A stretch of 64,000 nucleotides of DNA from Hyaloperonospora brassicae (lineage: Eukaryota; Oomycota; Peronosporomycetes; Peronosporales; Peronosporaceae), in NCBI GenBank assembly GCA_947650285.1, contig CANTFL010001467.1, positions 310,001 through 374,000 of the forward strand. Direction: 5' to 3'. Shown here in pieces: positions 54,987 to 64,000 of this stretch. The translations under genes were made by a program, and so were the position numbers. A model generated the notes under the pieces. The model searched no databases. It saw only the letters and a list, made by a program, of their open reading frames with translations, and was not told the DNA's origin. How positions within the stretch are numbered: position 1 is the first letter of the stretch; every line of letters starts with the position of its first letter.

Positions 54987-55377
54987 TGTAACGGGGCACA
55001 CCCTTGCGTAACTTAACGCAAGGGTTTTGAGTGCCCCGACAGACGTACACGTGGCAAGCGAGGAAGCGTAGGTAGGGTAAAAGTAGAACTGTTATATTAA
55101 TAAATTAAGTCTTTAAACTACTGTCTCTTCGTTTGACTTAATTCAATTATACTAATATAACTGCATGTATGGTGACGTCTCGTCACCACTCATTGCGCGC
55201 GTCTTGCGGCGATTGGTGGGTTGATATCATCACGATATCAACCAATGAACAGACCCTTTGGTCGACCCTTTAATATCACCACTTTGGTGATATTGTTGTA
55301 AAGAATATCCATCTTTATATTCTTTATTGTCACTTTCCTTAAAGTGACAATTTCATGTAACGGGCTGCCCCGTTACA
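54987..55377 (-). repeat. Ty3-C 5' LTR
   Basis: 391 bp; differs from the 3' LTR at three bases (ACCCT/ACCCA, GTTG/GTTT, GCTG/GCTA contexts). TGGTAGCA follows 2 nt inside the element, as in Ty3-A. Confidence 0.94.
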
Positions 55378-55703
55378 TTTCTGCCACCTGCATGCGATCG
55401 CGAAGCTAGAGCATCGCACAGTAGCGACCGCGCCAGCGGGTGCCATGCTTTATGCATGCATTGAGTTGCTGGAGCGCTAACCTACAGGCGTGTCAGTCGT
55501 TACTGGCCCCATTCACGGTCAGCCCCCGGGTCGCCCACCGGCACTCATGGCATGGCTTAAGATATACCAGAGGTCTTCTTGCACATCGTTAACATAACCA
55601 TAAAATAGACAACCTGATCCACCACTGTAGGAGACGTCTGCACCATCCATATTGAAATCTCTTGAGAAAAGTCACTGGGCGGTTTTGCCACACAAATGTC
55701 TCG
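55378..55703. other. Short intergenic stretch before effector copy 3
   Basis: TTTCT target duplication, then unique DNA. From about 55657 it becomes similar to the DNA before effector copy 2 (CTTGAGAAAAGTCACTGGGC). Nothing else is seen. Confidence 0.5.
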
Positions 55704-55717
55704 TCACTTCCGAATTT
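55704..55717 (+). promoter_or_regulatory. Inr+FPR core promoter of effector copy 3
   Basis: TCACTTCCGAATTT, identical to copy 1, starts 52 nt before the ATG at 55756. Confidence 0.6.
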
Positions 55718-55755
55718 GCCCTCTTGCCCACGCATCGACAGCGACAGTGCCCAAT

Positions 55756-56565
55756 ATGCGCTTGCGCTGCATCGTTCTTCTGGCTGTGGCGGCGGCAGCG
55801 GTTGCTGCACTCCCATGCGCCGCCCATTCCTCTGACGTCGATATGAGTGAGTCCAGTCCCCCGACCACTGAACGCTCAGCTGTCGATGGCCGCGATGGCA
55901 CTACTGTGAGTCAGGCGCGCGACTTTGCGAGTGGGGAAGAGCGGATGAGGCTGAGAAGCGGTAGAATCATCGTCTTTGATGCTGACGAAGCAACGAACCT
56001 CGTCGCTGCTCGTGAGGCTGCAAAGAAGTTCATGAGCCTTTTTCCTGACAAAGTGGGGCCGCGCGGCCTAATGAAACCTAACGGTCAAGTCGACAAACTG
56101 AACGTAGAAGCCGTGAAGAGCTACATGAACTCGCATCCTCAAACAAATGCAGCTGTGGTAGGACTGTTTGGCGCCAACGCACGCGATCCAATGCCACGCG
56201 CAAGAATTATACTTCGTCGGATTTTCCAGGCAGAGAAACTGCGCGTTCATGCCCCGAAAGAATATTTAAAGTCGTTTCTAGCGAAAGGTCATAGGCCTGC
56301 GGCGGTCGTCGTTGCTCTCACGAGAATGGTAGGTCCGGAAGTTTCCGAAGAGGAATTGGTGCGCATAGTGGTTTTTTATGTCAGTGAGTATGCTAAGACG
56401 CGTGGGAAGAAAGTCGGCAACAATGTGTTGCGTAAAGTGAGGTCGGCAGTCCGCAACATCATGGACAAACTCGCACATAAGCAACCGGTCGCGCAGACGA
56501 GTGCAGGCGACAAATCTCCCACACAGCCTCTACACGAGAGGCTGATAAAAGCTGGCGACCAATGA
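55756..56565 (+). CDS. Secreted RxLR-like effector candidate, copy 3, 269 aa
   Basis: Start chosen by alignment with copies 1 and 2; the frame is open further upstream (ATG 55696) but that would put the core promoter inside the gene and hide the signal peptide. The signal peptide matches the others. The motif region reads GEERMRLRSG, so MRLR as in copy 2. An extra segment (DEATNLVAAREAA) lies after it. The middle resembles copy 2 more than copy 1, with AKGHRPAAVVVAL and GPEVSEEELVRIV, and the frame passes intact through the T run where copy 2 is broken. It ends LHERLIKAGDQ. No W/Y repeat or enzyme motif is seen. The secreted effector role is inferred. Confidence 0.72.
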   Translation: MRLRCIVLLAVAAAAVAALPCAAHSSDVDMSESSPPTTERSAVDGRDGTTVSQARDFASGEERMRLRSGRIIVFDADEATNLVAAREAAKKFMSLFPDKVGPRGLMKPNGQVDKLNVEAVKSYMNSHPQTNAAVVGLFGANARDPMPRARIILRRIFQAEKLRVHAPKEYLKSFLAKGHRPAAVVVALTRMVGPEVSEEELVRIVVFYVSEYAKTRGKKVGNNVLRKVRSAVRNIMDKLAHKQPVAQTSAGDKSPTQPLHERLIKAGDQ

Positions 56566-57498
56566 AGTCTTCAGCGGCGTAGTGCACACGTTGCGGGGAG
56601 CTCGAAGCTGGAAAAGGGCTTCGCGAATGCTGGCAGGGCATTTATGTCTGACACGCCAAGCGCTTTGGGGTTGAGCTTCTCGACGTCCGTGCAGCTACGT
56701 AGGAGTGCCGGTGAACGACGTGTGGCAGGGAGGAAGCTGAGCTGATGATGACGGAAGAGAGCGATACGTTGGTGGCGAAGCGTGAGTGGAGTTTTACATG
56801 GATATTAGGTGGCAACGATTCGTCAGCGGAGAAACACGACAACGGATTCGTGCGACGTGGCAATGACTCTCGTGTCTTTTTCGTAGCTGGCTAAGAGTAA
56901 CTGCATAACGTGTTTCCTCGAGCTGCATGAACTGGACAGATCACAACATATGTTTGAACATCACCTTGACTTTACTTTTCGTGACGCACAGGTCCAGACA
57001 ACTTCAGGCACATGCTTCACGGCAGAATACGTCCTACACATGTACGACGCATTGTCCAAGTACGCTTTATTCAATGCAGCAGGTTCTACACCACGCACCA
57101 GTAAGTGTTGAACACGACGAGCCAGAAAATGTTTTAATGGTTGCGATCAACCGACGCTGAAAATGGCGTGACTAAACTCAGCGAGTCACCGCACGGTGAA
57201 ATCAGTTGATCGAGTCGAAGTGGAGGAAATCAATCAATCGCACTGCATATCTCTACTACAATATCCCTGACGGACCAACACTTTCACATGGACAGCCAGC
57301 AATATCCGGTGTCGACCGCTCCGTAGATATAGCAACAGGCAGGCAGGTGGCAACGCGCGATGCTGTCGACCTCGTGGGTGTCGACAGTATACAGAGTAAT
57401 GACGAGCGACCACCATCAACTCCGTTGCTTGGGGCAACAATGATTGCACATTAAGTTAGGATCGTGCTCTCAACAGGAGCGCCTCGCGCGTCATCTTC
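56566..57498. other. 3' flank of effector copy 3 and intergenic DNA
   Basis: The first 420 bases match the flanks of copies 1 and 2, then similarity ends near 56990. The rest up to the PH gene shows no gene. Confidence 0.55.
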
Positions 57499-60183
57499 CT
57501 AAAACTCCACCACATCCGGCAGCTCTGGCAGGTTGATCAGCTTAGGACCGGATGACTTCCCAATGGACGAGACCAAAAGAGCAGGTGTACACGCGCCTGC
57601 TGATGAGGCTGCCGCGGAGCACCCTTCCGACGTGGGCAGCTGCGGACCGATCATGCGCTCAGGCGGATCCTGGAAAGATGGTCCTGGCATCGGACCAGCA
57701 GCTGTGCCAAACGAATTCATTGCACTCAGTCCGGCCACAAATCCCATGTTCGGACGCATCAACGCAGGCTGCAGCCCCACCGGTCTTCCGTAGCTATACG
57801 GAGCCGCGTAAAACGGAGGATAGGCACCAAACGTGGCTGCCAAACCGTACGCGGGCATGCTCTGTGGACCATGGAGGTACGATGGCACGAACGGAGGTGG
57901 CGACATGTGATACGTGGGCATCGCCACTGACCCCGCTGCAGCGGCCGCACCTTCACCGGTAACCGTAGGAGCGCTAACAGAATCCTTTCCACCAGCAGGA
58001 GATAAAGCAGAAGCGGGCAACACTGCAGGTGCGGGCAGAACTTGCCGCAGCGAAACAACCTCTGTCTGCACAGGCGACGGAGTTGAAGGTGTCAACGCGG
58101 GCTCCGTAGCCGCAAGCAGCTGCTGGCGCGCTTTCGTCTTTGCCTCGTCTTCCACAGCTACCAAAGCGTTCGTAACCTCAGCTTCAGCGTGCTGTGTAGC
58201 AGGAGCAGACTCTTCGGTACGCTCGACACTTCGCTCACCCTTTCGATGAATGCGTTCCGAGGGCGAAGTGTACTTTTCCTTCTTTTTCAACTTCTTCTTC
58301 TCCTTCTTCGCCTTGCGTTCACGCTCAAGCCGTTCCTCTTCCGCACGCTTTTGTTCTGCTACCTTCCGACGCTCAGCCTCGGCCTGGTACTTCTTGCCAT
58401 TCTCGTGCTTTCGTTTCTCCTTCCTCTCCCTGCGTTCTTTCTTGTCACGCTTCATGTGCTCCTCAAGCGCCTTTGCCTCCTCGCGAGCTCGCTGCTCTTC
58501 ACGGTGAGCTCGTGCGAGCTCGGCTGCTTCTAGCGCCACGCGTTTTTCTTCTTCTTCTTCTTCTTCTTCCTTGTGCTTCATCATCATACGCTTCTTCGCC
58601 CGGCGTTCTGCGCGGTCCTTCCTCTTCAACTGGCGCAGCTCTTCTGCCTCTGCAATCGCGGCTTCTGCACCATCAGCTTCAACACTCTTCACATCAGTCA
58701 CTGGTGTCGTGCTCACGACGGCCGGTAGCGATACTTCGTTCGCCAACTCTTCTTCCCCCTCGTTCCCACTCGCGCATCCGTTCATCTCGCAACTGCTTGC
58801 GTTCTCGCTGCCAACAAAGCTTTTCACATGACTCTTTGCGCTGCCGAGACTGCGAAGGCTACTGCAGCGCTGACGCATGTGCAGCAGCTCTACATCGGCC
58901 TCGTCATTGGCCGCGCCACCCATCGACTGGTCCACATCGAGCATCTCGGCATCACTCGCCTCACTGCTCGTGGACAAGCGACTGTGGCGATGACTGACGC
59001 GTTTCTTGGGGTGCCGCGCTTCCTGGCGCATCCCCGCGAGTCTCGCCGCTGCCATTTCCGCGTACAGGTCCCGGTTCAATTCGAGCTTCTGCGCCCGTCG
59101 CTTCCGCTTCTCCTCCTTCTCCTGCTGACTCGCGCGCGCTGCCAGCTCTTCGTCCACGAACTCGGCGTCGTCCGTGCCATTGTCACTGTCGCTGTCTCTG
59201 CGGCCGCTACGCACACACACCGCTCCGAATCGACTGGCGCCGCTGTCGTCAAACAGAAACGCGTCGGCGTCCAGCGGCTGCCGCGCCGCACGTGCCCCCA
59301 GCAGCTCATTCTCCAGCAGCACAACGTCCGAACGCCCCTCCGCGTCGCTGTCACTTTCCTGCACGTCGTACTTGGACGCGGCCGTCGACCGCTCTTCCCC
59401 TTCGCCACACAGTCCCCAGTCCAGCGGTTCGGCCTCGTGGCGGCCGTGCGCCGTCTCGTCGGACGACGCAGCAGAGACCGTACTGCGGAACAAACTGTCG
59501 CGGCCTTGCGATCGGTCGCCTACACCGTCGTGGACAGAAAAGTCGCCCCCCGCCAGCGACACCGCCCGGGGTTTGTGCGCCGCCAGCGACTCGGGCCCCG
59601 CTGTGCTCATGCTGTTGCGCCGGCGGTCGCGCGCGCGCTGATAGGCCGCGTGCGCCGGTAGGAGCTCGAGCCACTGGCGCTTGTCGGCGGCGCTCGCGGC
59701 GACGCACTGGAAGAGCTTTCGCTCGCGCGTCTCCATCGTGAACGCGTGCGCGTGGCGGTGGAAACCCGTCTTGCCGTCCCAGTCGCGCACGCGCTGGAGC
59801 TCGTGCGCGCTCGAGGGCTTCTCGGGCTGCGCGTGGTACGCGTGGCGGCTCTTGTAGCTGCGCACGACGACGCACGAGCGGTCGCGGGCGGCGGTCTCGT
59901 AGGCGGCGACGCAGTAGCGGTCGTGCATGACGACGGGCCGTTTGGCCAGGCGCTTCTTCAGAGGGCCCTCGAGGACGACCGTCGAGGGCGCCGGGGCGGC
60001 GGCGGGGGCGGGGCGGCTCATGGGGTGGGCGTGCAAAGTGTCGCGCGCGCCGCCGTCTGTGTCGCGCTCGTCGTTGTCCGTGTCGACGTTTAAGTTGCTC
60101 GAAGAGCGCGCCGGCTTTTCGTCCCGGCGCGCAAATAAGTGGCGGACACGACTGCGGCGGCTGGAGAGGAGGCGGTCGGCCAT
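57499..60183 (-). CDS. PH-domain protein with long charged coiled coil, 894 aa
   Basis: The ATG at 60183 is the first in frame. A PH domain spans about residues 70-177 (VLEGPLKKRLAKRPVVMHDRYC at the start, DKRQWLELL with the diagnostic Trp near 171 at its C-terminal helix), so it may bind phosphoinositides or a protein partner at a membrane. A Ser/Asp-rich middle follows, then from about 510 to 670 a very charged helix with a run of eight Glu (near 541) and repeated KKEKKK/ERRERK, likely a coiled coil. The C-terminal 200 residues are Pro/Ala/Met/Tyr-rich and disordered. Codon use is GC-rich like the other right-end genes. No catalytic domain is seen, so an adaptor or scaffold role is a guess. 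Confidence 0.85.
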   Translation of the reverse strand: MADRLLSSRRSRVRHLFARRDEKPARSSSNLNVDTDNDERDTDGGARDTLHAHPMSRPAPAAAPAPSTVVLEGPLKKRLAKRPVVMHDRYCVAAYETAARDRSCVVVRSYKSRHAYHAQPEKPSSAHELQRVRDWDGKTGFHRHAHAFTMETRERKLFQCVAASAADKRQWLELLPAHAAYQRARDRRRNSMSTAGPESLAAHKPRAVSLAGGDFSVHDGVGDRSQGRDSLFRSTVSAASSDETAHGRHEAEPLDWGLCGEGEERSTAASKYDVQESDSDAEGRSDVVLLENELLGARAARQPLDADAFLFDDSGASRFGAVCVRSGRRDSDSDNGTDDAEFVDEELAARASQQEKEEKRKRRAQKLELNRDLYAEMAAARLAGMRQEARHPKKRVSHRHSRLSTSSEASDAEMLDVDQSMGGAANDEADVELLHMRQRCSSLRSLGSAKSHVKSFVGSENASSCEMNGCASGNEGEEELANEVSLPAVVSTTPVTDVKSVEADGAEAAIAEAEELRQLKRKDRAERRAKKRMMMKHKEEEEEEEEKRVALEAAELARAHREEQRAREEAKALEEHMKRDKKERRERKEKRKHENGKKYQAEAERRKVAEQKRAEEERLERERKAKKEKKKLKKKEKYTSPSERIHRKGERSVERTEESAPATQHAEAEVTNALVAVEDEAKTKARQQLLAATEPALTPSTPSPVQTEVVSLRQVLPAPAVLPASALSPAGGKDSVSAPTVTGEGAAAAAGSVAMPTYHMSPPPFVPSYLHGPQSMPAYGLAATFGAYPPFYAAPYSYGRPVGLQPALMRPNMGFVAGLSAMNSFGTAAGPMPGPSFQDPPERMIGPQLPTSEGCSAAASSAGACTPALLVSSIGKSSGPKLINLPELPDVVEF

Positions 60184-61203
60184 CTGGGAGTGCACAGCGA
60201 GCGAGAGGGGGGACCAAGTCACGCGTGAGCGAGCGGGCGAGCGAGCGATGCGCGCGGGAGAGACGAGCGACGGCCTTTCTTCGCGTCGTTCGAGCAGCAA
60301 AGTGGAGAGAAAAGGGCAGCGCGCGAGGAGAGTGCGAGTTGGTCTGAACGACGAGAACGACGAGAACGACGAGAACGAGCGCCTCGAGGGGATCGCTGGA
60401 ACAAGACGGACAGTCGGTGGATCGCGCGTCTGAGTCGTTGCCGTCCAGTAGCAGTGGCAGTAGCAGCAGTAGTAGCAGCAGCAGCTGTTGTCTTTTGCCC
60501 CAGATGGGCGAAGGAAATGACAAAGCAGACACTGACTGACACGTTCGCAGGTGCAGACCGCAGCGACGAGGGCACCGGTGACTGCACGACGCGTCTCTTT
60601 TTGTTTTTTGCGAACTTCGAACGGCAGTTCGCGTGGCGAGTTGCGGCGTGTGACATGAAGGCAAAGGCCCTTTCGTCGGACCAGCTGCGCTCGCCGAGGG
60701 GATTACGCCATGAACCCCAAATCGGAAGTGTCGCCGCACTGCTTTCCGACCGTGACGATCTTGCTCTGCGCGACATGTTCAGCCAGTGGCGCGACTCGCG
60801 CCCATCTGCTTCTCTTTGGAAGGCGTCGGACTAAGTAATCATCACGACTTGTCGTAAGTGGATATTCAAACAGTTAGCACCCGAGTGGCCAGGCGAGCGC
60901 CGGATCTGCTGCTGAGTGGCTCAATGGGCCCGAGAAGGGAAATAACGAAAGCACAGCTGGCAGTGTGAACGACCTTTCAAGTGAGACTTGACAGACCGAC
61001 TTGACAGACGTAAAAGTCGCTGGAACGTCATCTGAGACATGAAAGCTGCGCCTGCTTCCGTGGCTGGCACTGCTTCAACTATTACAATAGATTAAGACCA
61101 TTCCCTGTCTGCTGCGAAATGGATCACGACTGATTGCGCCCGCACATGGCAGAGAGAGAGAGAGAAGTGCGCGTGTTGCGTGTCCGCACCAGCTGCTGGC
61201 GCG
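60184..61203. other. Intergenic region with short plus-strand frame
   Basis: Contains the 5' region of the PH gene (pyrimidine-rich on the minus strand), a CAG/AGT-rich simple repeat (60447-60490) and a plus-strand frame from ATG 60517 to TAA 60834 (105 codons). The latter could be a small divergent gene, but there is no domain or conservation to support it. Confidence 0.4.
60517..60834 (+). CDS. Possible small protein, 105 aa (doubtful)
   Basis: Open frame with ATG 60517 and an internal ATG 60655. Unknown product with a mixed hydrophobic/charged sequence; the ending SQWRDSRPSASLWKASD gives no clue. It overlaps a minus-strand frame and may be by chance in GC-rich DNA. Confidence 0.2.
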   Translation: MTKQTLTDTFAGADRSDEGTGDCTTRLFLFFANFERQFAWRVAACDMKAKALSSDQLRSPRGLRHEPQIGSVAALLSDRDDLALRDMFSQWRDSRPSASLWKASD

Positions 61204-63304
61204 TCAGTACTCGTACAGGCGCATGCTCGCGGGCATTGTCGCCGACAAGTTCACCTTCGCGGGTTTGCTCCGCCGTCGCGTCAATACCCCCGCGCCAGAG
61301 CTCGAGTGGGCTCGACTGGCATCCAACATGCGCCGCAGGAGCTCCTCCTGCTCCGCGAGACACTGACTGATGGAGCGGGACGAGCGGAATCGAGCGGTCG
61401 GCTCGTCACCGGTTAGGCGACGGTCAAAGCCACTCGGGCTCACCAGCGCCAGCTCTTCACTTTGCCCCGAGGGAGCGAGTAACACGTTGTCGGCGCTCTC
61501 CGCCCGTGACCGGCGTCGGAGCTCAACTATTGGGATCACGTCGGTCGTGTCTTCGCCCTCAGCGACCTCGCGAAGGCCACCGCTCGACATGTGCGGAGTC
61601 AGCAGCAGCTGCTTCCGTGGCAGACGTCGTCGACTGGTCGTAAAGTGCTTCGCTTTCACCAGCTGATTCTGGAGCTTGAACTTGCCGTGCGGCTCTCGCT
61701 TCTCAGCGAGGATCGCTACGTCGTCGTCAATGACGTCCAGCGTCGCTATGAACGACAAACTGTCGTCGCGGTCCACGCTGTTGTTGATGTTGTTGTTGTC
61801 GCTATTGTCGTGAGTGTTGTCGTTGTCGCTGTCGTTGTTGGTGTCCCCGCGAGCCGTTGTCCAGGACGACTGGGACGAGGACAATGGGTTCGCCGCTCTC
61901 GAGCGCCCCGAGAGGCTGAAGGACGCTTTGCTGGCGTCCTCGGAGTCCGTCTCGGACCACTCGGACACGGACCCGTGGTACGGCTCGAGGTCGTTCCACC
62001 ACTCCTGCCGGACCGAGCTGCTCTGCTCGTGGCCAGTGCTCATGGCTTTGCACCCTTCGACGCCCCTTGTGTCGTAGCTGAGGCTCTGACAGGCGCCGCC
62101 GCCGCGCGCGAGCGAAAGCGCACGTCCACGCTCCGATGTCAGCACGGGCAAAGCGTCGTGACTTCCTCGACGGACACGTGACACACACGTCATGCAAAAG
62201 TGCGTCTTGGTCAGCTGGAACACGCGCGACTTGCTGTCGTCGCGCGGCACGTTGCGAAGGATCACGCAGTGGCGGCAGAAGAGGTCTCCGCACAGTCGGC
62301 AGTGCGACCGGCGCCGCGTCGCCGTGTTGAACGGAAGCTGACACCGCGTGCACGCCCTGCGCTCGTCGTTCGCCACCCACTTGTCTTTGCTCACGATCCC
62401 GTGCTTCAGAATGTGCTTCGAGTCGGCGATGAGGGGCATGTCGTTGTAAATGCACAAGTACTTCCTAAAGTTCCTGGCGCTGGGGGACAGCCCAGCAAAG
62501 TCGTTGGTGCTCATGAGGAAGAGCTGCGTCGCGTCGGCCGAGGAGCCGGCGGGGCGGACGATGCAGACGCTCTGTGCCTTCATGCGTTTAATTTTCAGCG
62601 AGGGGTACAGGTCGGGGCATTCCGGGAGCTCCACGGGCAGCGTCGCGCGGACGCCCACTTGGCGGCCGAGTTTGTCCGTTCTGTACGTGAGGTACTCGAG
62701 GAAGCAGTTGTCCCGCTTGTGGCCAAACGAAGACGGCTGCAGACACGTCCACTTGAGGCCCATGTACTCGTGCGGTCGGTTACTGTCTCTCGTGTGGATG
62801 TTCTTGAGCACGACGGCGTCCACCGCGTAGCCGAACATGAACTGAGCGCACTCGAAGTGCGCTCGCGACGTCTCGGCGTAGTGGTACTCCATGAACTGCT
62901 GATAGTCGCCGTGGATGCAGCCGTAGAGGCGGAAGTCACTGTGCGCGAGCTCCTCCGGTGACTCCTTCCGCACCGCCGTCAAGGGGCCTTCGGTGCCGAC
63001 CAGCACCCACGGCGCACTGTACAGTGGCTGCACTTGGTGTTGTTCGTACTCCTCTAAGGCCTTTCGAACAATGTCCTCGACCTGCGTCTGGAAGCTTCGG
63101 ACCTGCGCGTCCGTGAGCTGAATGGCCGAGAAAAAGTCGTCCGGCAGTGGGAACGTATTGGCGTCGTTTCTAGTAGCGCAGTCGGGTGACACAGTCGATG
63201 ACAAGCAGAGAGAAGTCAGCACTTAGTTATCGGAGACCGTAGTAGCGTCGGACGGAGCGTTCGTACCGTGAGAGTGTGCGGCGGCGGCGGGTGGATGACA
63301 GCAT
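61204..63304 (-). CDS. START-FYVE domain protein, two predicted exons, 667 aa
   Basis: Exon 2 (61204-63169) codes for a START-like lipid-binding domain (about residues 50-255; FRLYGCIHGDYQQFMEYHY, EYMGLKWTCLQPSS, LFLMSTNDF), then a FYVE zinc finger (about 275-350): WVANDERRACTRC, RRRSHCRLCGDLFCRHC, THFCMTC, which usually binds PI3P on endosomes. The C-terminal 310 residues are Ser/Asp/Asn-rich. The long frame has no ATG before START, so a first exon is needed: ATG 63304 to 63267 (12 codons plus 2 nt, ending CACG), intron 63266-63170 (GTACGA to CTACTAG, 97 nt, with a pyrimidine tract), which rejoins the frame exactly. A good Inr/FPR core precedes this ATG. Confidence 0.82.
63170..63266 (-). 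other. Predicted intron of the START-FYVE gene
   Basis: 97 nt, GT-AG. The donor is CACG|GTACGA, the acceptor CGCTACTAG|AAACGA, with CTAAG and CTGAC branch-like words upstream of TTCTCTCTGCTTG. It removes an in-frame TAA just before 63222. Another donor (GTAAGT at about 63406) exists but I see no matching exon. Confidence 0.55.
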
Positions 63305-63308
63305 GACG

Positions 63309-63330
63309 GCAAATTGAAAACTGAGTGAAT
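63309..63330 (-). promoter_or_regulatory. Inr+FPR core promoter of the START-FYVE gene
   Basis: On the minus strand TCACTCAG is followed by TTTTCAATTTGCC, close to the oomycete initiator and FPR halves, ending 5 nt before the ATG at 63304. Confidence 0.5.
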
Positions 63331-63500
63331 CGCGTCGCATACGGCTGCAGAGCTCTCGGAGAGCCCCTCAGACGTGTGTCGAGCCCAACCCGAGTCCACA
63401 CACTTACACCCACACATGCAGACTCGATCGAGAGTCAGATGGCACATTGCGTTCGGCTGGGGACAGTTTCCAGTGATGTGCTTCAGAAAAGTCGCGGTAA

Positions 63501-64000
63501 TATACCGTGAGTCACAGCTCCAGCGAGGCCAGAGCCGGGAACACTTCGCTGGACAGGGCGCTTTGTAGCGCTTTAACCGGTGCGCGAGGCTTCTGTGGAG
63601 TGAGTCGCGTCGCATGTCTCCACTGTCGCGTATCGGAGGTCTTCGTGCCAGTCACAACCACCACAGGTGACGCGTTTCCTCTTGAGATCGACAAGAGGCT
63701 TCGCACTATTTCCACTTCGGCCATCGACAGGCCTCCAGTCCTCGAGTTAAATGATGGGGTCGACTGGCGCTGCATCCCATTGTCGACACTGATGCATGAG
63801 GGTCCCCCCCCCGCGGCTTCTTCACCATCTCGTCGTGGCGGCCCCAGCGTTCCCTCGAAGGGTTCCTACCGACCACCGGGTGAAGACGAAGCACTTTGCC
63901 TCGTAAAACTGCTCGAGGCGACTGCTTGTGTATCAGCGGCGGAATTGCTGCGACGGCCATTCGCCGACTCGCGAACGTCTCTGGCAAAAGCGCTTTCGAG
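63501..64000 (+). CDS. Open frame running off the right edge (partial gene?)
   Basis: Frame open from the stop at 63498-63500 to the window end without interruption; the first ATG is at 63792. Protein-like from about 63636 (EVFVPVTTTTGDAFPLEIDK, RLRTISTSAIDRPPVLEL, CLVKLLEATACVSAAELL). No domain recognised. It could be the first or an internal exon of a gene divergent from the START-FYVE gene. Confidence 0.3.

Larger units (their letters stand above)
47390..55377 (-). mobile_element. Ty3/gypsy chromodomain retrotransposon Ty3-C, youngest copy
   Basis: LTRs 47390-47780 and 54987-55377 (391 bp) differ at three positions. Target duplications TTTCT (47385-47389, 55378-55382) match exactly. Gag is intact and RT keeps YFDD, but pol has frameshifts near 53460, 51540, 50850 and 49700, so the copy is not autonomous as read. 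Confidence 0.96.

Noticed and set aside
55696..55755. Upstream ATG extending effector copy 3
   Set aside because: It would lie before the core promoter start and put 20 residues before the signal peptide; copies 1 and 2 do not have it.
60184..60300. N-terminal extension of the PH protein
   Set aside because: It starts with TTG; the first ATG is at 60183.

Overview
The window looks like a chromosome segment of an oomycete, most probably a plant-pathogenic downy mildew or Phytophthora relative. Three things point there: genes for short secreted proteins with RxLR-like motifs, oomycete-type Inr/FPR core promoters close to start codons, and a START-FYVE protein of a kind common in oomycetes. The species cannot be fixed from the sequence alone. 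The layout is 'two-speed': compact housekeeping genes at both ends (0.6-3.9 kb and 57.5-64 kb) flank about 53 kb of gene-poor, retrotransposon-rich DNA holding three dispersed copies of one effector-like gene.

Left end: a mitochondrial processing peptidase alpha-subunit gene (640-2241, minus) is divergent from a TruA/Pus1-type tRNA pseudouridine synthase gene (2354-3847, plus), with a 112-bp shared promoter region. A 4.3-kb stretch without recognisable genes follows, with three degenerate tRNA-like A/B-box pairs. Effector copy 1 (8500-9282) has a tandemly duplicated promoter, and its 3' flank is split by Ty3-A (9924-17919, plus; TSD GCCAT).

Middle: a gene-poor stretch (17920-22820); a duplicated block with a foldback element (22820-23500, second copy 33230-33905); effector copy 2 (23663-24449, frameshifted at a T run); a degraded, divergent Ty3 element, Ty3-D (25147-33226, plus), with a solo LTR nested in its 5' LTR; an inverted second solo LTR of the same family (33906-34342); more gene-free DNA; Ty3-B (37705-46663, minus), itself split by a 1.1-kb solo-LTR-like insertion; a LINE-like relic; and Ty3-C (47390-55377, minus; TSD TTTCT), the youngest element, with LTRs differing at only three positions and an intact gag.

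Right end: effector copy 3 (55756-56565), then a PH-domain/coiled-coil protein gene (57499-60183, minus), a START-FYVE protein gene with a predicted small 5' exon (61204-63304, minus), and an open frame running off the right edge.

Three signals stand out. (1) Ty3-A, -B and -C, and more weakly Ty3-D and all LTRs, are built from end-to-end short hairpins, one every 30-50 nt, on coding and non-coding sequence alike, with compensatory substitutions between copies. (2) All four elements carry open frames antisense to gag-pol between the chromodomain and the 3' LTR. In A-C they belong to one acidic/basic protein family, with a coiled-coil open frame further in. (3) A conserved slippery heptamer plus hairpin sits at each gag-pol junction, as expected for -1 ribosomal frameshifting.
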